Of a stretch of DNA of 64,000 nucleotides, positions 52,226 through 61,648 are shown piece by piece. Under the pieces are notes generated by a model. That model searched no databases and was not told the DNA's origin. It was given only the letters and a program-made list of their open reading frames with translations. Source of the DNA: Celeribacter sp. PS-C1. GTDB lineage: Bacteria; Pseudomonadota; Alphaproteobacteria; Rhodobacterales; Rhodobacteraceae. The stretch is taken from contig NZ_JAHXRW010000006.1 of NCBI RefSeq assembly GCF_019429625.1, forward strand, positions 124,001 to 188,000. Reading direction: 5' to 3'. The translations under genes were made by a program, and so were the position numbers. The stretch's first letter is position 1. Each line of letters starts with the position of its first letter.

Positions 52226-53551
52226 TCAGTCTTTTTCCATGGCGAAGAGCGTAAAGCCCTTTTCGACCTCTTCGAGACGGAAAGCCACTGCAGCGCCCGC
52301 AAACGCCAGACCCGCAAAGGTCAAAAGGGCGGCATGCGGACCGATGGCCGATGCCGCGGCGCCAATGACACCCGACCCCAAAAGGATCACGCCGATCACC
52401 GTGTTGGCAACCGCGGTGTAGGCCGTGCGCTGGTCTTCGGGCGCGAGATCGACAAGGTAGGTGGAGCGACCCTGACGCACGCCGTGATAGCAGATCATGA
52501 GCAGGAATAGCGACAATGGTATGGCCCAAGAGGTCGCGGAGAGCCCCATGAAATCAAGAGCAACGCCAAGCACAAGTGCGGCAGCCCCGAAGAGGCCGGA
52601 AAGCGCCAGAACGGTTTTCGACGAGCGATCCGCCAACCGTCCCCAAACGTAAGACGACAGAAAAGACGCAAGTGCGGAGGCAAGAACGGAAGCCCCCAAG
52701 GCCTCAAACGTGCCATTGCCCGCCTCCGCGCCCAGGACGATCAGATAGGGCGGGGCCAGTGCCGTGCCGGTCAAAAGCCCGCGTGCATAGATAAACCGGC
52801 GCAGCATGGGCTTCTCTTTGAGGAGCTTGAGCTGGGCCAGTACTTTGTCCCGACCTTCTCCGGGGTCCTTTTTCTCGCGCAGAGTGGAAAAGATCACAAA
52901 GGCCAGCCCCCAAAGCACCGCTGCGAGGGCCAGCGCGCCAAGGACCAAAGCATAGCGGTCGACAGGGAAGAAAATGAGCAAGAGCGCGAAAGCCACGACC
53001 ACAATCGAGGACACAGAGCTCGCAGCGCCAGTGACCGCACCGCGCCGGGTCTTGGCGATAGTTTTGCCAAGGATGTCTTTGTAACTGACCGAGGCCACGG
53101 AGCGGGACACCGCCAGAAAGGCGACGGCAACACAGGCCGCGAGGCCCGCCGCCCAACCTGAAAGCGTCAGACCAATGAGCACGAGGGCAGCCGCCGCTAT
53201 CCCCTGCCCCAGACAAGCCAGCGCCCAAGCCCATTTGCGTTGCGCCATGCGGTGAATGCGGGGCGCGGTGAAAAGCTGGGGCAACAAAGCGCCCGCCTCA
53301 CGGATCGGCACCAAAAGCCCGATGAGCGCGGCGGGTGCGCCCAGATGCGACATCAACCATGACAGGACAAGTTTCGGATCGAACAGCCCATCGGCGGATT
53401 TGGTCATCGACAAAGCGCCGACATGGCACAGGAAATTTGTGGGTTCGGCTTGCGTCGCCTGATCGCTCAGACCATTGGCCGTGTCTTGCGCGTCTGCGTC
53501 TCGCAGTTGTGCCCCGCTCAGGGTGCGAAACAGACGCTCGGAAAGAGACAT
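52226..53551 (-). CDS. MFS transporter
   Basis: 441 residues, about twelve predicted membrane spans. After a cytosolic N-terminus of about 55 residues, the first helix pair shows LIGLLVPIREAGALLPQL. The AAVLWGLAFVIFSTLREKKDP region after helix 6 is the central loop. No substrate-specific motif recognised. Divergent from thrS. Confidence 0.85.
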   Translation of the reverse strand: MSLSERLFRTLSGAQLRDADAQDTANGLSDQATQAEPTNFLCHVGALSMTKSADGLFDPKLVLSWLMSHLGAPAALIGLLVPIREAGALLPQLFTAPRIHRMAQRKWAWALACLGQGIAAAALVLIGLTLSGWAAGLAACVAVAFLAVSRSVASVSYKDILGKTIAKTRRGAVTGAASSVSSIVVVAFALLLIFFPVDRYALVLGALALAAVLWGLAFVIFSTLREKKDPGEGRDKVLAQLKLLKEKPMLRRFIYARGLLTGTALAPPYLIVLGAEAGNGTFEALGASVLASALASFLSSYVWGRLADRSSKTVLALSGLFGAAALVLGVALDFMGLSATSWAIPLSLFLLMICYHGVRQGRSTYLVDLAPEDQRTAYTAVANTVIGVILLGSGVIGAAASAIGPHAALLTFAGLAFAGAAVAFRLEEVEKGFTLFAMEKD

Positions 53552-53662
53552 TTGGGAAACCTTTCACATTGACTTTACACATTCAAACGAAGACATAGGG
53601 CAAACACACATACCCGCAACCGGGCGCTTGGTAGGCGCCAAACCGACGAGGAGAGCCACAAT

Positions 53663-55609
53663 ATGGCACCGATTTCTCTCACATTCCCCGATGGCAATTC
53701 CCGCGAGTTTGATGCTGGCGTGACCCCTGCCGATGTGGCCGCAAGCATTTCGAACAGCCTTGCGAAGAAAGCGATCTCCGCGTCCGTCAACGGTCAGCAC
53801 TGGGACCTCCAGTGGCCGATCAACGCGGACGCCCAAATCGCCATTCACACCATGCAAGACGACGCCCCCGCACTTGAACTGATCCGGCATGACCTTGCGC
53901 ATATCATGGCGCGCGCGGTGCAAGAGCTTTGGCCCGATGTCAAAGTGACCATCGGCCCGGTGCGTGACAACGGCTGGTTCTATGACTTCGACCGCGAAGA
54001 GCCGTTCACGCCCGAAGATTTGGGGGCGATCGAAGCGAAGATGAAGGACATCATCAACGCCCGCGAGCCGGTGAAGACCGAAGTGTGGGGCCGTGACGAG
54101 GCGATTGATTATTACAACGCCCGCAATGAGCCGTTCAAAGTCGAACTGGTGAACCGCATTCCCGAGGGTGAGGATTTGCGGATGTATTGGCATGGCGACT
54201 GGCAGGATCTCTGCCGCGGTCCGCATTTGCAACACACCGGCCAAGTGCCTGCGGATGCCTTCAAACTGACCCATGTGGCGGGCGCCTATTGGCTGGGCGA
54301 CAGCTCGCGCCCGATGTTGCAGCGCATCTATGGCGTGGCCTTCAAGAACCGCAAGGATCTGAAGGCCTGGGAACTGATGATGGAAGAGGCCGCCAAGCGC
54401 GATCACCGCAAGCTGGGCAAGGAAATGGACCTGTTCCACATGCAGGAAGAGGCCCCGGGACAGATTTTCTGGCATCCGAACGGCTGGAAAATCTACACCA
54501 CGTTGCAGGACTACATGCGCCGCCAACAGGATCGTGACGGCTATGTCGAGGTGAACACGCCGCAGGTGGTGAACCGCAAGCTCTGGGAAGCCTCGGGGCA
54601 TTGGGACAACTATCAGGAAAACATGTTCATCGTCGAAGTGGACGAGGACCATGCCCGCGAGAAGACCGTCAACGCGCTGAAACCGATGAACTGCCCCTGT
54701 CACGTGCAGGTTTTCAATCAGGGTTTGAAATCCTACCGCGACCTGCCGCTGCGTATGGCCGAATTTGGCTCGTGCAACCGCTATGAACCCTCGGGCGCAC
54801 TGCACGGCATCATGCGCGTGCGCGGCTTCACTCAGGACGACGCGCATATCTTCTGTGAAGAGAAGCACATCGAAGCGGAGACCAAGAAGTTCATCGAGTT
54901 TCTTGCGAAAATCTACGCCGATCTCGGGTTCAACGACTGGTCGATCAAACTTTCGACCCGTCCCGAGAAACGTATCGGTTCGGAAGAAAGCTGGGATCAC
55001 TCCGAGGAGTCTCTGGGCAACGCCTGTAAGGCCGCCGGTTACGACTATGAGATTCAAGAAGGCGAAGGGGCGTTTTACGGACCGAAGCTTGAATTCGTGC
55101 TGACCGACGCGATTGGCCGCGAATGGCAATGTGGCACGCTGCAAGTGGACCCGAACCTGCCGGAGCGTCTGGACGCCAGCTACATCGGTCAGGACGGGGC
55201 GAAACACCGCCCGATCATGTTGCACCGCGCCGTTGTGGGCTCTTTCGAGCGCTTTATCGGCATTCTGATCGAAGAGCACGCGGGCAAACTGCCCTTCTGG
55301 CTCGCGCCCCGTCAGGTCGTTGTGACCACCATCGTCTCCGAGGCGGATGACTACGCCGCCGAGGTCGTGGCCGCCCTCAAAGCCGCCGGAGTGCGCGCCG
55401 AGGCCGACATTCGCAACGAGAAGATCAACTATAAGGTCCGCGAACACAGCCTTGCCAAAGTGCCGGTGATTCTGGCTGTGGGTGCCCGCGAGGTCGAGGA
55501 CAAGACCGTCTCAGTGCGCCGTTTGGGTGAAAAACAGACCGCTATGATGTCACTTTTGGACATCGTGGCTGAGCTGAAAGACGCCGCTCTCGCGCCAGAC
55601 TTGAAATAA
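53663..55609 (+). CDS. thrS: Threonine--tRNA ligase
   Basis: 648 residues. TGS domain (about 1-62), editing SAD domain ([20 protein letters not shown] near 75-94, then the zinc-like HxxxH region), class II catalytic domain with [10 protein letters not shown] (about 341-350, zinc Cys), [10 protein letters not shown] and the motif-3 region, and an anticodon-binding domain from about 550. Normal length. Terminator follows. Confidence 0.96.
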   Translation: MAPISLTFPDGNSREFDAGVTPADVAASISNSLAKKAISASVNGQHWDLQWPINADAQIAIHTMQDDAPALELIRHDLAHIMARAVQELWPDVKVTIGPVRDNGWFYDFDREEPFTPEDLGAIEAKMKDIINAREPVKTEVWGRDEAIDYYNARNEPFKVELVNRIPEGEDLRMYWHGDWQDLCRGPHLQHTGQVPADAFKLTHVAGAYWLGDSSRPMLQRIYGVAFKNRKDLKAWELMMEEAAKRDHRKLGKEMDLFHMQEEAPGQIFWHPNGWKIYTTLQDYMRRQQDRDGYVEVNTPQVVNRKLWEASGHWDNYQENMFIVEVDEDHAREKTVNALKPMNCPCHVQVFNQGLKSYRDLPLRMAEFGSCNRYEPSGALHGIMRVRGFTQDDAHIFCEEKHIEAETKKFIEFLAKIYADLGFNDWSIKLSTRPEKRIGSEESWDHSEESLGNACKAAGYDYEIQEGEGAFYGPKLEFVLTDAIGREWQCGTLQVDPNLPERLDASYIGQDGAKHRPIMLHRAVVGSFERFIGILIEEHAGKLPFWLAPRQVVVTTIVSEADDYAAEVVAALKAAGVRAEADIRNEKINYKVREHSLAKVPVILAVGAREVEDKTVSVRRLGEKQTAMMSLLDIVAELKDAALAPDLK

Positions 55610-55632
55610 TTCAGACACTTCCGAAACGAAAA

Positions 55633-55654
55633 GGCCCCGCTTTGGGGGCCTTTT
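55633..55654 (+). terminator. Intrinsic terminator after thrS
   Basis: GGCCCC (55633-55638) and GGGGCC (55645-55650) with T4, A4 before. Confidence 0.88.
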
Positions 55655-55959
55655 GCATTGCGGCACACGCAATATCGCTTTTTGCGTGAGGATTGTTACA
55701 GGCGGACAGCGGCGGATTTTGGCCGACAAATACTTGAGTATACGCTCAAAATAGCAACCTCGGAAAAATTCGAGAGTTTGAATTCGGGCGTCGCGGACCA
55801 GTTTCGCCATCGGATCAATTCACAAACCCGTTTGTTTCAAACCCTGACACACGCGTCAGGTGACGCCCCCGTGAATGGCCTGTGACCGCCTCAGTCGGCC
55901 AATCTGTGTTCACCGCCACTGACGGCGGAAACGCATGAAACCAACGGGAGACACACCCA
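55655..55959 (+). promoter_or_regulatory. Gene-free region upstream of bufferin operon with dyads
   Basis: About 300 bases with no coding frame. Dyads: TTGAG-N6-CTCAA (55734-55749), CCTGAC-N6-GTCAGG (55843-55860, perfect 6-bp arms) and CCGCC/GGCGG just before the start. The second is a good operator candidate. No exact match to the Caulobacter SigF box (GTAACC-N16-CGAA) was seen. Confidence 0.45.
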
Positions 55960-56265
55960 ATGAGCACTCAATCCAAAACCCTCGCGCTTCTGGGCGCAAT
56001 GACCGCCGCCCTCTCCATCGCGAACGCCGCCTCTGCCCAAGAGCAGGAAAAATGCTTCGGCGTGGCACTGGCCGGTGAGAACGGCTGCGCGGCAGGTCCG
56101 GGTACGACCTGTGCCGGCACCTCGAAGGTCGACTACCAAGGCAACGCCTGGACGCTGGTGCCTGCTGGCACCTGCGCCGACATCGAACTTCCGGCCATGA
56201 TGGACGGCACAGCGCGCATGGGCTCGCTCGAAGCGCTTGACCGCGACCTGCCGATGGACAGCTAA
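55960..56265 (+). CDS. bufA: Bufferin precursor peptide, DUF2282
   Basis: 101 residues. An N-terminal Sec-type signal peptide (about 1-26, ending ASAQ) serves as leader. The core has four cysteines at 32, 43, 51 and 72 in the family pattern [29 protein letters not shown] and PAGTC. In the bufferin family a MNIO enzyme converts some cysteines to thiooxazole-type groups that bind copper. A C-terminal tail ([12 protein letters not shown]) follows. GGGAG precedes the ATG by about 8 bases. First gene of a four-gene operon. Confidence 0.9.
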   Translation: MSTQSKTLALLGAMTAALSIANAASAQEQEKCFGVALAGENGCAAGPGTTCAGTSKVDYQGNAWTLVPAGTCADIELPAMMDGTARMGSLEALDRDLPMDS

Positions 56266-56334
56266 CCGGTTTGGCCCGGCGCGTGACGGACCACATGTGC
56301 CGGGCCAATTTTCGCAAACCTGTAGGAGGCTTCG

Positions 56335-57195
56335 ATGTTGGACCAGACAAAACAGCTGCCGATGGGCGTCGGCGTGGGATATAAATCCAAGCACTTTTCA
56401 AACATTTCCGAGGGGGATCACCCGGTAAAATGGCTCGAAATCCATGCAGAAAACTACATGGGGGAAAAAGGCGCGGCCGGCGGACGTCCGATGGCGCAGC
56501 TGCGCGCGCTCTCAGATCGCTTTCCGATTTCCGTGCATGGTGTGGGGCTTTCTATTGGCGGCGAGGGCCGTCTGGACCCGGATCACCTCGCCCGGCTGAA
56601 ACATCTCATCGACGAGATCAGCCCCGCCTCTTTCTCGGAACATCTCGCCTGGTCAACGCATGACACGGCTTATTTCAACGACCTCTTACCCCTGCCCTAT
56701 ACCGCCAAAACCCTCGCCCGTGTGTGCGATCATATCGACGAGGTGCAGGACCGTTTGGGGCGGCAGATGCTGTTGGAAAATCCGTCCTCCTATCTGGCCT
56801 TCGCCGAAAGCACCTATGGCGAGGTCGAGTTCCTGCGCGCTGTGGTCAAGCGCACCGGCTGCGGGCTTTTGCTCGATGTGAACAATGTTTTCGTCTCCGC
56901 CAACAACCTGCGGATTGACGCCCATGACTATATCGACGCCTTTCCGCATGAGGCCGTGGGGGAAATCCACCTTGGCGGTCATGATGAGGATCAGGACGAA
57001 GACGGCGCGCCGCTTTTGATCGACAGCCACGGTCGCGAGGTCGCCGATCCGGTTTGGCATCTTTACACCTACGCGCTGGCCACCGGCGGGCCGAAGCCGA
57101 CACTCATCGAATGGGACACGGATGTGCCCGAATGGGACGTGCTGGCCTCTGAGGCCGCCCGCGCAGCGCTCCGTCTTGAACAGGTGCTGGTATGA
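56335..57195 (+). CDS. bufB: MNIO-family (DUF692) iron enzyme for bufferin maturation
   Basis: 286 residues, DUF692 TIM-barrel. Likely metal ligands and signature blocks: SVHGV (67-71), SEHLAWS (101-107), LLENPSSYL (147-155), LLLDVNNV (178-185), EIHLGGH (210-216), DSHG (230-233) and EWD (259-261). Known family members use two or three iron atoms to modify cysteines in peptides. AGGAGG precedes the ATG. Immediately follows bufA and overlaps bufC (ATGA). Confidence 0.92.
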   Translation: MLDQTKQLPMGVGVGYKSKHFSNISEGDHPVKWLEIHAENYMGEKGAAGGRPMAQLRALSDRFPISVHGVGLSIGGEGRLDPDHLARLKHLIDEISPASFSEHLAWSTHDTAYFNDLLPLPYTAKTLARVCDHIDEVQDRLGRQMLLENPSSYLAFAESTYGEVEFLRAVVKRTGCGLLLDVNNVFVSANNLRIDAHDYIDAFPHEAVGEIHLGGHDEDQDEDGAPLLIDSHGREVADPVWHLYTYALATGGPKPTLIEWDTDVPEWDVLASEAARAALRLEQVLV

Positions 57196-57926
57196 AACAG
57201 CAAGAGTTCATCCAAGCCGCGCTTGCGCCTGATGCCCCTATTCCGGCAGGGCTTATCACCCCCTCTGGCGCCCCTGCACAGAGGCGCTTTGACGTCTATC
57301 GCAACAACATCATCGTCGGATTGAAAGAAGCCATCGCCGCCTCCTACCCCGCGGTCAAATCTCTCGTCGGAGACGCATTTTTCGAGGCGATGACGGGAGA
57401 CTACGTCCGCGCACATGCACCAAAAACGCCAATCCTGCCACTCTATGGCGATGATTTCGCAGAATTTATCGAGGGCTTTGCTCCGGCCTCCCGTTTGCCC
57501 TATCTCGCCGATGTGGCGCGCCTCGAATTTGCGCTTCGCCAAAGTTATCATGCCGCCGACACGCGCCCGGTGCCGGCGGCGGAGTTTTCTGATCCCTTGT
57601 TGTTCACCCGCCAAGTGGTGCTCGCGCCCACGGTGATCTGGCTCGCGAGCACCTATCCCGTCACGCAATTGCGCCGCTTTACCTTGGACGGCGACAGGCC
57701 ATCCGGCGGGGCGGAGGATGTTCTGATCACCCGCCCGGGCTATGACCCCGTCGCCACGGCCTTCCCTCACGGCACCATCGCCGTGCTTGATGCGCTGCGG
57801 AACGGCATGGCGCTCGCGAATGCCGCCGAGCTTGCGCCTACAGAGCTCGATCTTTCGCAGTTTCTCGGCACGCTTTTGAAAGGCGGCGCCATCATCGACA
57901 TTCTGGAGGGGGATCACGATGTTTAA
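57192..57926 (+). CDS. bufC: DUF2063 partner protein (bufferin operon)
   Basis: 244 residues, DUF2063. N-terminal part has RRFDVYRNNIIVGLKEAIAA then SYPAVKSLVGDAFFEAM (near 31-67), annotated elsewhere as putative DNA-binding but acting as a precursor-recognition partner of DUF692 enzymes. The C-terminal half includes PTVIWLAST and an EDVLITRPG strand. Start ATG 57192 overlaps the bufB stop; its stop overlaps bufD by 8 bases. Confidence 0.9.
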   Translation: MKQQEFIQAALAPDAPIPAGLITPSGAPAQRRFDVYRNNIIVGLKEAIAASYPAVKSLVGDAFFEAMTGDYVRAHAPKTPILPLYGDDFAEFIEGFAPASRLPYLADVARLEFALRQSYHAADTRPVPAAEFSDPLLFTRQVVLAPTVIWLASTYPVTQLRRFTLDGDRPSGGAEDVLITRPGYDPVATAFPHGTIAVLDALRNGMALANAAELAPTELDLSQFLGTLLKGGAIIDILEGDHDV

Positions 57927-58455
57927 AGATCTATGTTCGACCAAGCTCGCCCAGACCAACGCTGTGGCCATGAACGCCCTGCCTCTGCTGGCGCGTCTCA
58001 CATTCGCCGCCGTGTTGCTGCGCTATTTCTGGGCCTCGGCGTTGACCAAATTGGAGGGACCGCTGACCCCGTCCTTCAACGCCTATGCCCAGATTTTCCC
58101 GCGAAAAATGGAGGCGGCAGGCTATGACATTTCGGGCTTTGGTGCTTTTGAATGGCTGGTGATCATGGCGGGAGCCTACGCCGAATTCCTACTGCCTTTG
58201 CTCATCACATTAGGGCTCGCGACCCGGCTGGCCGCACTGGGCATGATCGGCTTTGTCCTCGTGCAAAGCCTCACCGATGTGATCGGGCATGGTCTCGACA
58301 TGGCGAGCATTGGCGCGCTGTTCGACCGGCATTCAGACGCGCTGATCCTCGATCAACGCGCGCTTTGGGGGATGGTCTTGCTTACGCTTGTGGGCCTTGG
58401 CGGAGGTTGGGCCTCATTGGATCGGCTCATTTTCAACCGCCTGAAACACCGTTAA
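57919..58455 (+). CDS. bufD: DoxX family membrane protein (bufferin operon)
   Basis: 178 residues, four predicted membrane spans (about 22-40, 72-95, 100-120, 148-168). DoxX family. Its role in bufferin operons is unclear (electron supply or membrane anchoring are suggested). Overlaps the bufC stop by 8 bases, and converges with the next minus-strand gene over 4 bases. Confidence 0.88.
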   Translation: MFKDLCSTKLAQTNAVAMNALPLLARLTFAAVLLRYFWASALTKLEGPLTPSFNAYAQIFPRKMEAAGYDISGFGAFEWLVIMAGAYAEFLLPLLITLGLATRLAALGMIGFVLVQSLTDVIGHGLDMASIGALFDRHSDALILDQRALWGMVLLTLVGLGGGWASLDRLIFNRLKHR

Positions 58456-58820
58456 AAATGCGCCTTGGCCTCGTCCGGTTTGCCCGCCGCCAGTGCCAAC
58501 AAACCGCCCAACACGCAAAAGCCCAAGGGGAACATGGTAAAGACGTTGAAGCCAAAGCCGACATAGATCAGCCCCGACGCGGCCCACATCAGAACACCGC
58601 CCCAAAGGGCGCGGGCGTGGGCCATGGCGCCACCTGCGATGGCGAGGATCGGGGCCAGAAAGCTCGCCGCCCGGATCAGATCAACATTCGCAACCTGTTC
58701 GAACAACCCTTCGACCTCGCCCCAGCGATCGATCGCCTCGGTATAGCCAAAGCTGAAAAATCCCACAAACATGGCGAGCACGCCGCCCAAAATTCCAAGC
58801 ACAAGCGCCGCGTTGCGCAT
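58452..58820 (-). CDS. Small membrane protein of unknown function
   Basis: 122 residues with about four hydrophobic segments (2-22, 45-65, 72-92, 95-112). No family recognised. Its stop overlaps that of bufD by 4 bases, so the two are unlikely to be cotranscribed. Start ATG 58820 preceded by AGGAGAG. Confidence 0.7.
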   Translation of the reverse strand: MRNAALVLGILGGVLAMFVGFFSFGYTEAIDRWGEVEGLFEQVANVDLIRAASFLAPILAIAGGAMAHARALWGGVLMWAASGLIYVGFGFNVFTMFPLGFCVLGGLLALAAGKPDEAKAHF

Positions 58821-58872
58821 CTTCGCTCTCCTTTACACCTGTCGCTTGCACATAAGACATGTGGAGCCGCGT

Positions 58873-59184
58873 TTAAAGAAGGGCTGCCTGCACATCTTTG
58901 CCCCAGCCGAGATAAAGCTGGCCGTCTTTTTCGATCACCGGTCGCTTCATCAGCGTCGGGTGATCCGTCAAAAGATCGAGCGGCGCGCGGGTGCGCTCTT
59001 CCTCCGAGAGCCCGCGCCAGGTGGTCGAGCGCGTGTTCACCAAAGCCTCACCAAACACCGCATAGAATCGCTCAAGTTGCTCATTGGACAGAGGTTCTGC
59101 GCGAATATCGGTCAACTCAACACCCAGAGACTTCACCGCTTTTCGGCATGTATCACAGGTCTTGATCCCGTAAATCACAGTCAT
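58873..59184 (-). CDS. ArsC/Spx family reductase-like protein
   Basis: 103 residues. Thioredoxin-like fold with N-terminal YGIKTCDTCRKA (about 4-15), CxxC of the ArsC/YffB/Spx group, and PVIEKDGQLYLGW near 84-96. Not the classic arsenate reductase context; relatives are poorly characterised. ATG at 59184 chosen because the upstream in-frame codons lack homology. Confidence 0.83.
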   Translation of the reverse strand: MTVIYGIKTCDTCRKAVKSLGVELTDIRAEPLSNEQLERFYAVFGEALVNTRSTTWRGLSEEERTRAPLDLLTDHPTLMKRPVIEKDGQLYLGWGKDVQAALL

Positions 59185-59415
59185 TTCTCTCTCCTCACTG
59201 GCGGTTTTGGTGGCATTTTGCCCAAATTTCGGCACTTGGCCATGTGTTACGATTTTGTCGCTTGCCTTTATACGGATGTGTTGCACACTCAAAAGCGTGA
59301 CTGCTGACTTTCGAACGACCGCTCCTTTTTACGGGGCAGCAGGAAGACTTGGAAGACCTGGCTGCACCGGCCCGTCGCACGTTGCGGCGGATGAAACGAT
59401 AAGGAGATACGGACT

Positions 59416-59622
59416 ATGCCCACTGGCACCGTGAAATGGTTCAACACCACCAAAGGCTACGGCTTTATTGCACCTGACGATGGCGGCAAGGATGTGTTTG
59501 TGCACATTTCCGCGGTCGAGCGCGCCGGCATGACCGGCCTCGCAGACAACATGAAGATCGGCTACGAACTTCGTGAAGGTCGCGACGGTCGCGCATCCGC
59601 CTCTGAACTTGTCGCGCTTTAA
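59416..59622 (+). CDS. cspA: Cold shock protein (CSD)
   Basis: 68 residues, single cold-shock domain. RNP1 KGYGFI (about 13-18) and RNP2 VFVHIS (about 27-32). Nucleic-acid chaperone, cytosolic. AAGGAG 8 bases before the ATG. A 230-base leader upstream may carry regulatory structure, as in other csp genes, but none was identified. Confidence 0.93.
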   Translation: MPTGTVKWFNTTKGYGFIAPDDGGKDVFVHISAVERAGMTGLADNMKIGYELREGRDGRASASELVAL

Positions 59623-59643
59623 AGCTTTTCGATCTTGAAAGTC

Positions 59644-59682
59644 AGCGGTTCCGGGCGCAGTCTCGGGGCCGCTTTTCTTTTT
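59644..59682 (+). terminator. Intrinsic terminator after cspA
   Basis: AGCGGTTCC (59644-59652) pairs with GGGGCCGCT (59665-59673), two G-T wobbles, followed by TTTCTTTTT. Confidence 0.75.
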
Positions 59683-59692
59683 GGAGATCCCG

Positions 59693-60331
59693 ATGCCTTT
59701 GATCCTGACCTTCGGCGACAGCAACACCCATGGCGTTCAGCCGATGATCACGCGGCCCACCGACTTGCCGCGCCTTACCCGCCGATGGCCGGTGGTGATG
59801 GCCGAAGTTCTGGGATGGGACGTGATCGAAGAGGGGTTGCCGGGGCGCACCTTTGCCTTTCCCGATCCCGAAATGGGTCCGCATATGGATGGGCGGATCG
59901 GGCTGTTCACCGCGCTTGAAAGCCACGGGCCGATTGATGCCTTGACGATCATGCTGGGCACCAACGATCTCAAGGCGCATTTCGAAGCCTCCCCCGCAGA
60001 GATCGCTGCCGCCTGTGCCTTTCACCTCGACGTCGCACTGTCCGAAGAGATGCAGTCCCGCCACGGTGGGTTCGAGCCCTTCCTCATCCTGCCGCCCCGC
60101 CCTCATGCAGCGGGCTGCCTGGCTGAGACCTATATCGGCGCAGCGGACAAAGCGCAGGCGGTTCAGGACGCCATGCGTGCAGAGGCCGACGCCCGCGACG
60201 TGGCCGTCTTTGATGCCAATGAGGTGATTTCCGTCTCTGATCTGGACGGCGTGCATTTTGACGCCGCAGCCCATGAGACCTTGGGTCAGGCCTTCGCCGC
60301 CTTTATCCTGTCGGAAATTGCGGAGGACTGA
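59693..60331 (+). CDS. SGNH/GDSL hydrolase family protein
   Basis: 212 residues. GDSN block with Ser10 (FGDSNTHG), block III LGTNDL near 89-94 and block V DLDGVHFD near 183-190. Likely an esterase or lipase, of unknown substrate. The ATG at 59693 is preceded by GGAG; an upstream TTG codon is less likely. No signal peptide. Confidence 0.87.
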   Translation: MPLILTFGDSNTHGVQPMITRPTDLPRLTRRWPVVMAEVLGWDVIEEGLPGRTFAFPDPEMGPHMDGRIGLFTALESHGPIDALTIMLGTNDLKAHFEASPAEIAAACAFHLDVALSEEMQSRHGGFEPFLILPPRPHAAGCLAETYIGAADKAQAVQDAMRAEADARDVAVFDANEVISVSDLDGVHFDAAAHETLGQAFAAFILSEIAED

Positions 60332-60334
60332 AGC

Positions 60335-60661
60335 TCAGCCGGCGGTCTCCGGTGTGTCCGTCGGCACGAGGTCTTCCCAATATTCGCCCATAGCGACGAT
60401 GCAGCTGTTACCCTCGACATAGGTTTGCACAAGGGTCCAGTCTCCGGATTTGGGATTGGTCCAAATCTCCATCACCGCCTCAGGGCCACGCAGTCCGGCT
60501 CCTGTTTTGACCGCGCCGAATTGGCGGGTGAGTTTCGTATGAATGTCCTCTTTGGTGCCGCAAAGGACGTCGCCGATCAGGCTTTGAGCCTGCACGCCCG
60601 AAACACCGGTTATCGAAACCGCGAAGAGGAAACAGAGAAAAGCTGTGCGTCTGGTGGTCAT
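60335..60661 (-). CDS. Small exported protein of unknown function
   Basis: 108 residues with a signal peptide (about 1-26, ending VQAQ). Mature part has two cysteines and MEIWTNPKSGDWTLVQTYVE. No domain recognised. Its stop is 3 bases past the end of the SGNH hydrolase gene, convergent. Confidence 0.7.
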   Translation of the reverse strand: MTTRRTAFLCFLFAVSITGVSGVQAQSLIGDVLCGTKEDIHTKLTRQFGAVKTGAGLRGPEAVMEIWTNPKSGDWTLVQTYVEGNSCIVAMGEYWEDLVPTDTPETAG

Positions 60662-60725
60662 GCCCCTAATGTAACACAGATATGACAACCACCCTATGAA
60701 ATCTCTGCGCCAATGCAGATCCCGT

Positions 60726-61028
60726 TTAGTTTCCCGACATGTAGATCGTGTCGGGCTGATAAATGGGCGATTTCGGACCGGTCGCCTGCGCGGTGGGCGC
60801 AGGGCTTCGACGCACAACGGGCGCCTCGCCGTAGCCGGTTGCGTTGGGTATTCCACAAGAGATCATGCCCTCGTAGCGGATCGGCTGCGTGCCTGACGGG
60901 CAGAAGTTATCCACCTGTTTTTCATAGGCGAAAAGCTTGACCGAAGGATCGTAGGGCTGCGTCTCCGCGGCAAAAACCGAGCTTGCGCCCAGTGTCACGA
61001 CGAGGGCGGCGATGGCTGACTTCCACAT
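60726..61028 (-). CDS. Small exported protein of unknown function
   Basis: 100 residues. Signal peptide (about 1-21, ending FAA), two cysteines (FCPSG and ISCGI) and a Pro/Ala-rich C-terminus. No domain recognised. AGGAG precedes the ATG by 8 bases. Same strand as the exported protein at 60335-60661 but separated by a 64-base gap. Confidence 0.7.
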   Translation of the reverse strand: MWKSAIAALVVTLGASSVFAAETQPYDPSVKLFAYEKQVDNFCPSGTQPIRYEGMISCGIPNATGYGEAPVVRRSPAPTAQATGPKSPIYQPDTIYMSGN

Positions 61029-61162
61029 GGCTCGAACTCCTGACACGACTTGTTTGTCAAGGATACCTCCGGGCCAGATGTGCAGCAAGGATTGGAGGCG
61101 AAGACGGAATAATTGTTAACAAGAAAGAAACAATCACGCCCCATTCTGCGCATTGGTGCGAC

Positions 61163-61636
61163 TTAGCGCATCCACTCCACAACCTCGCAGCGCGGCGCAT
61201 CCTCGCGGAGCACAACACGGGACACTTCTCGCCAGTCCTTGGGATCGAACGTCGGGAACCATGTGTCTGCGCCTTCGACCTCTGTATCGACCTCGGTGAT
61301 CACCAGCCGATCGGCCAATGGCAGCATCGCCTCGTAGATCCGGAAGCCCCCCATCGCATAGATGCGCGCGCGGCCTTCGGATTGGGCGAAAGCGATGGCG
61401 TCTTCTACCGTCTCAAAGACATGTTCGTGATCGACGCCCTGCCGCGACACCACAAGGTTGAGGCGGTTTTTCAATGGCTTGAATGGCAGACTGTCCCAAG
61501 TATGCCGTCCCATGATCACCGCGCCCCCCATGGTTTCGCGCATGAAGAATTTCAGATCCTCCGGCGCCTCCCACGGGATGGTGTTGTCCTTGCCAATGGC
61601 CCCGTTGCGGTCACGGGCGGCGATAAGCGTAATCAT
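61163..61636 (-). CDS. folA: Dihydrofolate reductase
   Basis: 157 residues. Opens ITLIAARDRNGAIGKDNTIPW (about 2-22, with the conserved catalytic acidic position), MGRHTWDSLP near 42-51 and GGFRIYEAML near 96-105. Recycles tetrahydrofolate needed by thymidylate synthase, whose gene lies 12 bases upstream on the same strand. Confidence 0.94.
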   Translation of the reverse strand: MITLIAARDRNGAIGKDNTIPWEAPEDLKFFMRETMGGAVIMGRHTWDSLPFKPLKNRLNLVVSRQGVDHEHVFETVEDAIAFAQSEGRARIYAMGGFRIYEAMLPLADRLVITEVDTEVEGADTWFPTFDPKDWREVSRVVLREDAPRCEVVEWMR

Positions 61637-61648
61637 CTGTGCGGGTCC

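Noticed and set aside
53564-55447. 627-codon minus-strand frame over thrS
   Set aside because: ThrRS motifs on the + strand leave no doubt; antisense shadow.
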